Shown here piece after piece: positions 60,214 through 64,000 of a stretch of 64,000 nucleotides of DNA. Origin of the DNA: Massilia sp. Root418 (lineage in GTDB: Bacteria; Pseudomonadota; Gammaproteobacteria; Burkholderiales; Burkholderiaceae_D); assembly GCF_001425265.1 (NCBI RefSeq), contig NZ_LMEC01000022.1:531967-595966 (forward strand), read 5' to 3'. Made by a program: the position numbers and the translations under genes. A model generated the notes under the pieces. That model was not told the origin of the DNA, did not search any database, and saw only the letters and a program-made list of their open reading frames with translations. The stretch's first letter is position 1. Every line of letters begins with the position of its first letter.

Positions 60214-61707
60214 ATGGGTAACAAGTTCAAGAATTTCGGCCTGATCGGCCTGGGCATGGTGGCCGGCGTGGCCGCTTCCCTGCAGTTTTCCGCTGTGGCA
60301 CAAAAAGCGCCGGGCATGCCGCTGCCGCTGGAGGAACTGCGCCAGCTGTCCGACGTGTTCGGCCTCATCAAGTCCGACTACGTGGAAGACGTGGACGAGA
60401 AGAAGCTGGTCACCGAAGCTATTTCCGGCATGGTGGCCTCGCTCGATCCGCACTCGGTCTACCTGGACAAAAAAGCCTTCAAGGAAATGCGCGAGTCCAT
60501 GCTGGGCAAGTTCGTCGGCATCGGCATCGAGGTGGCCATCGAGGACGGCTACGTGAAAGTGGTCTCGCCGATCGAGGATTCGCCCGCCTTCAAGGCCGGC
60601 ATCAAGGCCGGCGACCTGATCACCCGGCTGGACAATACCCCCATCCGCGGCCTGTCGCTGGACGACGCCATCAAGAAAATGCGCGGCGAGCCGCACTCGA
60701 AAATCGTGCTGACCCTGTCGCGCAAGGGCGAGGACAAGCCGCTCATCGTGCCCATCGTGCGCGAAGAGATCCGCGTGCAGAGCGTGAAAGCCAAGATGAT
60801 CGAACCGGGCTACGCCTGGCTGCGCGTGTCGCAGTTCCAGGAGCCGACAGTGGACGACATGGCGCGCAAGCTGGGCAACCTGTATGCGCAGAACCCCGGC
60901 ATCAAGGGCCTGGTGCTGGACCTGCGCAACGACCCGGGCGGCGTGGTGCCGGGCGCCATCGGCGTGTCGGCCGCCTTCCTGCCCAAGGACGCGGTGGTGG
61001 TCTCCACCAACGGCCAGCTGGCCGACTCCAAGCAGACCTTCTATGCGCGCCCCGAATACTATTCCGGCCGCGCCAACAGCGACCCGCTGGCCAAGCTGCC
61101 GGCCGCGCTGAAGAGCGTACCCATGGTGGTGCTGGTCAATTCCGGCTCGGCCTCGGCCTCCGAAATCGTGGCAGGCGCGCTGCAGGACTACAAGCGCGCC
61201 GTCGTCATGGGCACCCAGACCTTCGGCAAGGGCTCGGTGCAGACCTTGCGCCAGCTCACAGCCGACACCGCCGTCAAGCTCACCACCGCGCGCTACTACA
61301 CGCCGCATGGCCGCTCGATCCAGGCGCGCGGCATCGTGCCGGACATGCTGGTCGACGAAACCGCCGAGGGGGACGGCTTGAACAGCATGCGCTTGCGCGA
61401 GGCCGACCTGGTCAAGCACCTCAACAACAAGGACGACGCCGAGCTGCCGTCGGCGCCGCCGCAGCCGCTGCACGACGAGCTGGAGGAAGAGCAGCGCCTG
61501 CTGGCCCTGTCCAAGACGCGCAAGCCGGTGGAGTTCGGCAGCAAGGACGACTTCCAGCTGGCGCAGGCGCTGAACCACTTCAAGGGCCTGCCGGTGCAGC
61601 TGTCGAAAACCGAAAAGGCGCGCGACCTGGACCCTGAAGCGGCCGCCAAGCCCGCCAAGCAGGAACCGGTCAAGCAGGATGCGCCGGCCAAGCCGAAGAA
61701 GCAGTAA
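60214..61707 (+). CDS. ctpA: C-terminal processing peptidase (S41)
   Basis: A 497-aa periplasmic protease. An N-terminal signal anchor (6-28) precedes a PDZ domain (about 90-175, VSPIEDSPAFKAGIKAGD) and the S41 core. By alignment with the Prc motif, the catalytic dyad is Ser314 (in GSASASE) and Lys339 (FGKGSVQ). The Lys/Pro/Ala-rich C-terminal tail is low complexity. It is 24 nt after the envC-like gene; EnvC/NlpI/Prc links in cell-wall turnover make the pairing sensible. Confidence 0.95.
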   Translation: MGNKFKNFGLIGLGMVAGVAASLQFSAVAQKAPGMPLPLEELRQLSDVFGLIKSDYVEDVDEKKLVTEAISGMVASLDPHSVYLDKKAFKEMRESMLGKFVGIGIEVAIEDGYVKVVSPIEDSPAFKAGIKAGDLITRLDNTPIRGLSLDDAIKKMRGEPHSKIVLTLSRKGEDKPLIVPIVREEIRVQSVKAKMIEPGYAWLRVSQFQEPTVDDMARKLGNLYAQNPGIKGLVLDLRNDPGGVVPGAIGVSAAFLPKDAVVVSTNGQLADSKQTFYARPEYYSGRANSDPLAKLPAALKSVPMVVLVNSGSASASEIVAGALQDYKRAVVMGTQTFGKGSVQTLRQLTADTAVKLTTARYYTPHGRSIQARGIVPDMLVDETAEGDGLNSMRLREADLVKHLNNKDDAELPSAPPQPLHDELEEEQRLLALSKTRKPVEFGSKDDFQLAQALNHFKGLPVQLSKTEKARDLDPEAAAKPAKQEPVKQDAPAKPKKQ

Positions 61708-61711
61708 GTCG

Positions 61712-62476
61712 ATGGACGACAGCCAGCTGTTGCGCTACTCGCGCCATATCCTGCTTGATGAAATCGGCATCGAGGGCCAGCAGAAACTGCTGGACGCGCG
61801 CGCGCTGGTGATCGGCGCCGGCGGCCTCGGTTCCCCGGCCGCCATGTACCTGGCCTCGGCCGGCGTGGGCCGGCTCACCCTGATCGACAACGACACGGTC
61901 GACCTGACCAATCTGCAGCGCCAGATCGCCCACAACATGGCGCGCGTGGGCCAACCCAAGGCCGAATCGGCGCGCGCCACCCTGGCCGCCATCAACCCCA
62001 CCATTGCCATCGAAGCGCTGGTCGAGCGCGCGGACGACGCCCGCCTGGCCGAGCTGGTGGGCCGGGCCGACGTGGTGCTCGACTGCACCGACAACTTCGC
62101 CACCCGCCACGCCGTCAACCGCGCCTGCGTGGCGCATGGCGTGCCGCTGGTCTCCGGCGCGGTGATCCGCTTCGACGGCCAGGTCAGCGTGTTCGATCCG
62201 CGCGGCGGCAGCGCGCGCAGCGCGGACCTGCCGTGCTACTCCTGCCTGTTCCCGCAAGACCAGCCCTTCGAGGACGTGGCCTGCTCCACCATGGGCGTGT
62301 TTGCGCCGCTGGTGGGCGTGGTCGGCGCCATGCAGGCGGCCGAAGCGCTCAAGCTGCTGATGGGCATAGGCGAGCCGCTGTCGGGCCGCCTGCTGCTGCT
62401 GGACGGCTTGCGCATGGAATGGACCAGCATCAAAATCGCCCGCAACGACGCGTGCCCGGTGTGCGCGCAACCTTAG
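61712..62476 (+). CDS. moeB: MoeB/ThiF-family E1-like adenylyltransferase
   Basis: A 254-aa enzyme that adenylates the C-terminal Gly of MoaD or ThiS. The nucleotide site is VIGAGGLGSPAAMYL, Arg/Asn/Gln residues in DLTNLQRQIAH follow, and the structural zinc is held by CYSC and CPVC. Position after ctpA is usual in Burkholderiales. It might also act on the orphan MoaD-like protein at 2845. It starts 4 nt after ctpA. Confidence 0.93.
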   Translation: MDDSQLLRYSRHILLDEIGIEGQQKLLDARALVIGAGGLGSPAAMYLASAGVGRLTLIDNDTVDLTNLQRQIAHNMARVGQPKAESARATLAAINPTIAIEALVERADDARLAELVGRADVVLDCTDNFATRHAVNRACVAHGVPLVSGAVIRFDGQVSVFDPRGGSARSADLPCYSCLFPQDQPFEDVACSTMGVFAPLVGVVGAMQAAEALKLLMGIGEPLSGRLLLLDGLRMEWTSIKIARNDACPVCAQP

Positions 62477-62489
62477 GAGACAGACCCAG

Positions 62490-64000
62490 ATGAAGCGACT
62501 TCCCGCCGCCATGGCCATGGCGATAGCCTCGGCCTTTGCCGCCTACGCCCCCACTGCGGCCACCGCCGCCGAGACCCTGCGTTACGTGCTCATCACCGAG
62601 AACGGCAAGCAGGCCGGCGAGCAGGTGGTCGAGCGCGGCGACGACGGCCTGACCAAGGTGCGCTTCATCTACAAGAACAACGGCCGCGGCCCCGAGCTGA
62701 CGGAGCAGATCCGCTACCACGCCGACGGCACCATGGCCAGCTACGCTGTGCAGGGCAACTCCACGTACGGCGCCGTGGTCAACGAGCAGTTCTCCGTCAA
62801 GGACGGCAAGGCCGCGTGGCAGTCGACCACCGAGCGCGGCGAGAAGGCCGTGGCCGGCCCGGCCATGTACGTCCCCCTCAACAACTCCTTCGAAGTGGCA
62901 TCCGCCGCCATCAGCGCACTGTCCGCCGCGCCGGATGGCAAGCTGGCGCTGCTGCCCTCGGGCACGCTGACCCAGCGCAAGCTGGCCGAAGCACAGGTCA
63001 CCCTGGACGGCCAACGCCGCACGGTGCAGCTGCTGGCGCAAACTGGCCTGGGCCTGTCGCCGCAGTTCTACTGGGCCACGACCGGCGCCGGCACGGCTGA
63101 GAAGCCGCGCCTGTTCGCGGTGGTGATCCCCGGTGCCTTCACCGCCATCGAGCAGGGCTGGGAAGCCAACGGCCCGGCGCTGGCCGCGCTGCAGAAGGAG
63201 GCCGAGCAGAAGATGCTGGCCGAACTGGCCGCCACCCTGCAGCATCCGCTCAACGGGCTGACGGTGGTGAAGAACGCGCGCGTGTTCGACAGCGAGAAAG
63301 CGAAACTGGGTCCGGCCTCGGACGTGTACGTGCTGCGCGGCCGCATCACCGCCGTGCTGCCGGCCGGGTCGCCGGTGCGCGGCGCCGTCAACGAGATCGA
63401 CGCCGACGGCCGCGTGCTCCTGCCCGGCCTGTTCGACATGCACGGCCACGTGGGCCGCTGGGAAGGCGGCCTGAATATCGCCGCCGGCGTGACCTCGGTG
63501 CGCGACATGGGCAATGACAACGCCCAGCTGCAGCAGATCATGGACGAAACGGCGGCCGGTACGCTGCTCTCGCCGCAAGTGGTGCCGGCCGGTTTCCTGG
63601 AAGGCGAAAGCCCCTATTCGGCCAACCTGGGTTTCGTGGTAAAGACGCTGCCGCAGGCGAAGAATGCCATCGACTGGTACGCCGAGCACGGCTACCCGCA
63701 GCTGAAGATCTACAACTCCTTCCCGAAAGCCATCCTGAAGGACACGGTGGCCTACGCGCACAGCCGCGGCATGCGCGTATCCGGCCACATCCCCGCCGGC
63801 CTGCGCGCCTTCGAGGCGCTGGACGCGGGCTTCGACGAGATCCAGCACATCAACCAGGTGATGCTGAACTTCCTGGCCACGCCCGAGACCGAGACCCGCA
63901 CCCTGGAGCGCTTCGTGCTGCCGGCCGATAAGAGCGCCGCGCTCAAGTTCGATTCCAAGCCGGTCAAGGATTTCATCGCCCGCCTGGCGAAGCAGAAGAC
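62490..64000 (+). CDS. amidohydrolase-family protein (3' end outside window)
   Basis: At least 503 aa; the frame is open to the window edge. Signal peptide residues 1-29. Residues 30-265 form a beta-rich domain before the amidohydrolase core. The core starts near LPGLFDMHGHVGRW with metal ligands His318 and His320, then the SGHIPAG and EIQHINQ histidines of a binuclear barrel. The long N-terminal extension is unlike simple imidazolonepropionase-type members. AGGAGA lies upstream. Probably secreted; substrate unknown. Confidence 0.87.
   Translation, partial: MKRLPAAMAMAIASAFAAYAPTAATAAETLRYVLITENGKQAGEQVVERGDDGLTKVRFIYKNNGRGPELTEQIRYHADGTMASYAVQGNSTYGAVVNEQFSVKDGKAAWQSTTERGEKAVAGPAMYVPLNNSFEVASAAISALSAAPDGKLALLPSGTLTQRKLAEAQVTLDGQRRTVQLLAQTGLGLSPQFYWATTGAGTAEKPRLFAVVIPGAFTAIEQGWEANGPALAALQKEAEQKMLAELAATLQHPLNGLTVVKNARVFDSEKAKLGPASDVYVLRGRITAVLPAGSPVRGAVNEIDADGRVLLPGLFDMHGHVGRWEGGLNIAAGVTSVRDMGNDNAQLQQIMDETAAGTLLSPQVVPAGFLEGESPYSANLGFVVKTLPQAKNAIDWYAEHGYPQLKIYNSFPKAILKDTVAYAHSRGMRVSGHIPAGLRAFEALDAGFDEIQHINQVMLNFLATPETETRTLERFVLPADKSAALKFDSKPVKDFIARLAKQK

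Overview
This 64 kb, GC-rich window comes from a betaproteobacterial chromosome, most likely the Oxalobacteraceae (Massilia/Duganella/Janthinobacterium group). The gene orders petABC-sspA-sspB, rhodanese-grxC-secB-gpsA and gpmA-envC-ctpA-moeB, together with a fused IcmF mutase, a fused indolepyruvate oxidoreductase and a Tad pilus locus, are typical of Burkholderiales. The genus is inferred from gene content only. Coding density is high and no transposase, integrase or CRISPR array was seen.

Layout. 0-6 kb: an Aer-like chemoreceptor, a small ferredoxin, a MoaD/ThiS-like protein coupled to an Asp-box beta-propeller, and a divergent TetR/metallo-hydrolase pair. 6-15.8 kb: an alpha-glucoside use locus. 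It has a TonB-dependent receptor, two LacI-family regulators, a GH65 phosphorylase, a beta-phosphoglucomutase and an MFS transporter. Two different LacI-type operator motifs are visible. Uptake, phosphorolysis and glucose-1-P to glucose-6-P conversion make a complete route. 15.8-24.8 kb: a small protein, a VOC protein, icmF and an iorAB fusion, the last two with related MerR/LiuR-type operator sequences upstream, then a LysR regulator. 24.8-27.1 kb: convergent HD-GYP and GGDEF genes for c-di-GMP breakdown and synthesis.

27.5-39.6 kb: a complete Tad (Flp type IVb pilus) locus, flp, cpaA, AAA+ ATPase, cpaB, cpaC, lipoprotein, tadG, two tadE-like genes, cpaE, cpaF, tadB, tadC. Most genes overlap by ATGA. 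The AAA+ ATPase is an unusual member. 39.6-45.2 kb: a GIN-domain (DUF2807) envelope protein, a small secreted protein, a dmlA/dmlR-like divergent pair, a DUF2461 protein, a DegS-like protease and mscL. 45.4-49.6 kb: petABC (cytochrome bc1), sspA, sspB and tRNA-Thr(UGU).

49.6-54.8 kb is the most accessory-looking stretch. It holds a secreted cupin, a membrane-anchored PD-(D/E)XK-like protein preceded by a perfect 16-bp inverted repeat, and a tight three-gene operon of unknown function: a Tat lipoprotein with an Ig-like domain and two large proteins that share an N-terminal tag. 54.8-64 kb returns to housekeeping genes: gpsA, SH3 protein, secB, grxC and rhodanese on the minus strand, then gpmA, envC-like, ctpA, moeB and an amidohydrolase cut by the window edge on the plus strand.

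The best candidates for something undescribed are the three-gene operon at 50.9-54.7 kb, the MoaD-like/beta-propeller pair at 2.8-4.2 kb, the AAA+ ATPase inside the Tad operon, and the nuclease-like gene with its inverted repeat at 50.3 kb. None can be proven new from sequence reading alone.
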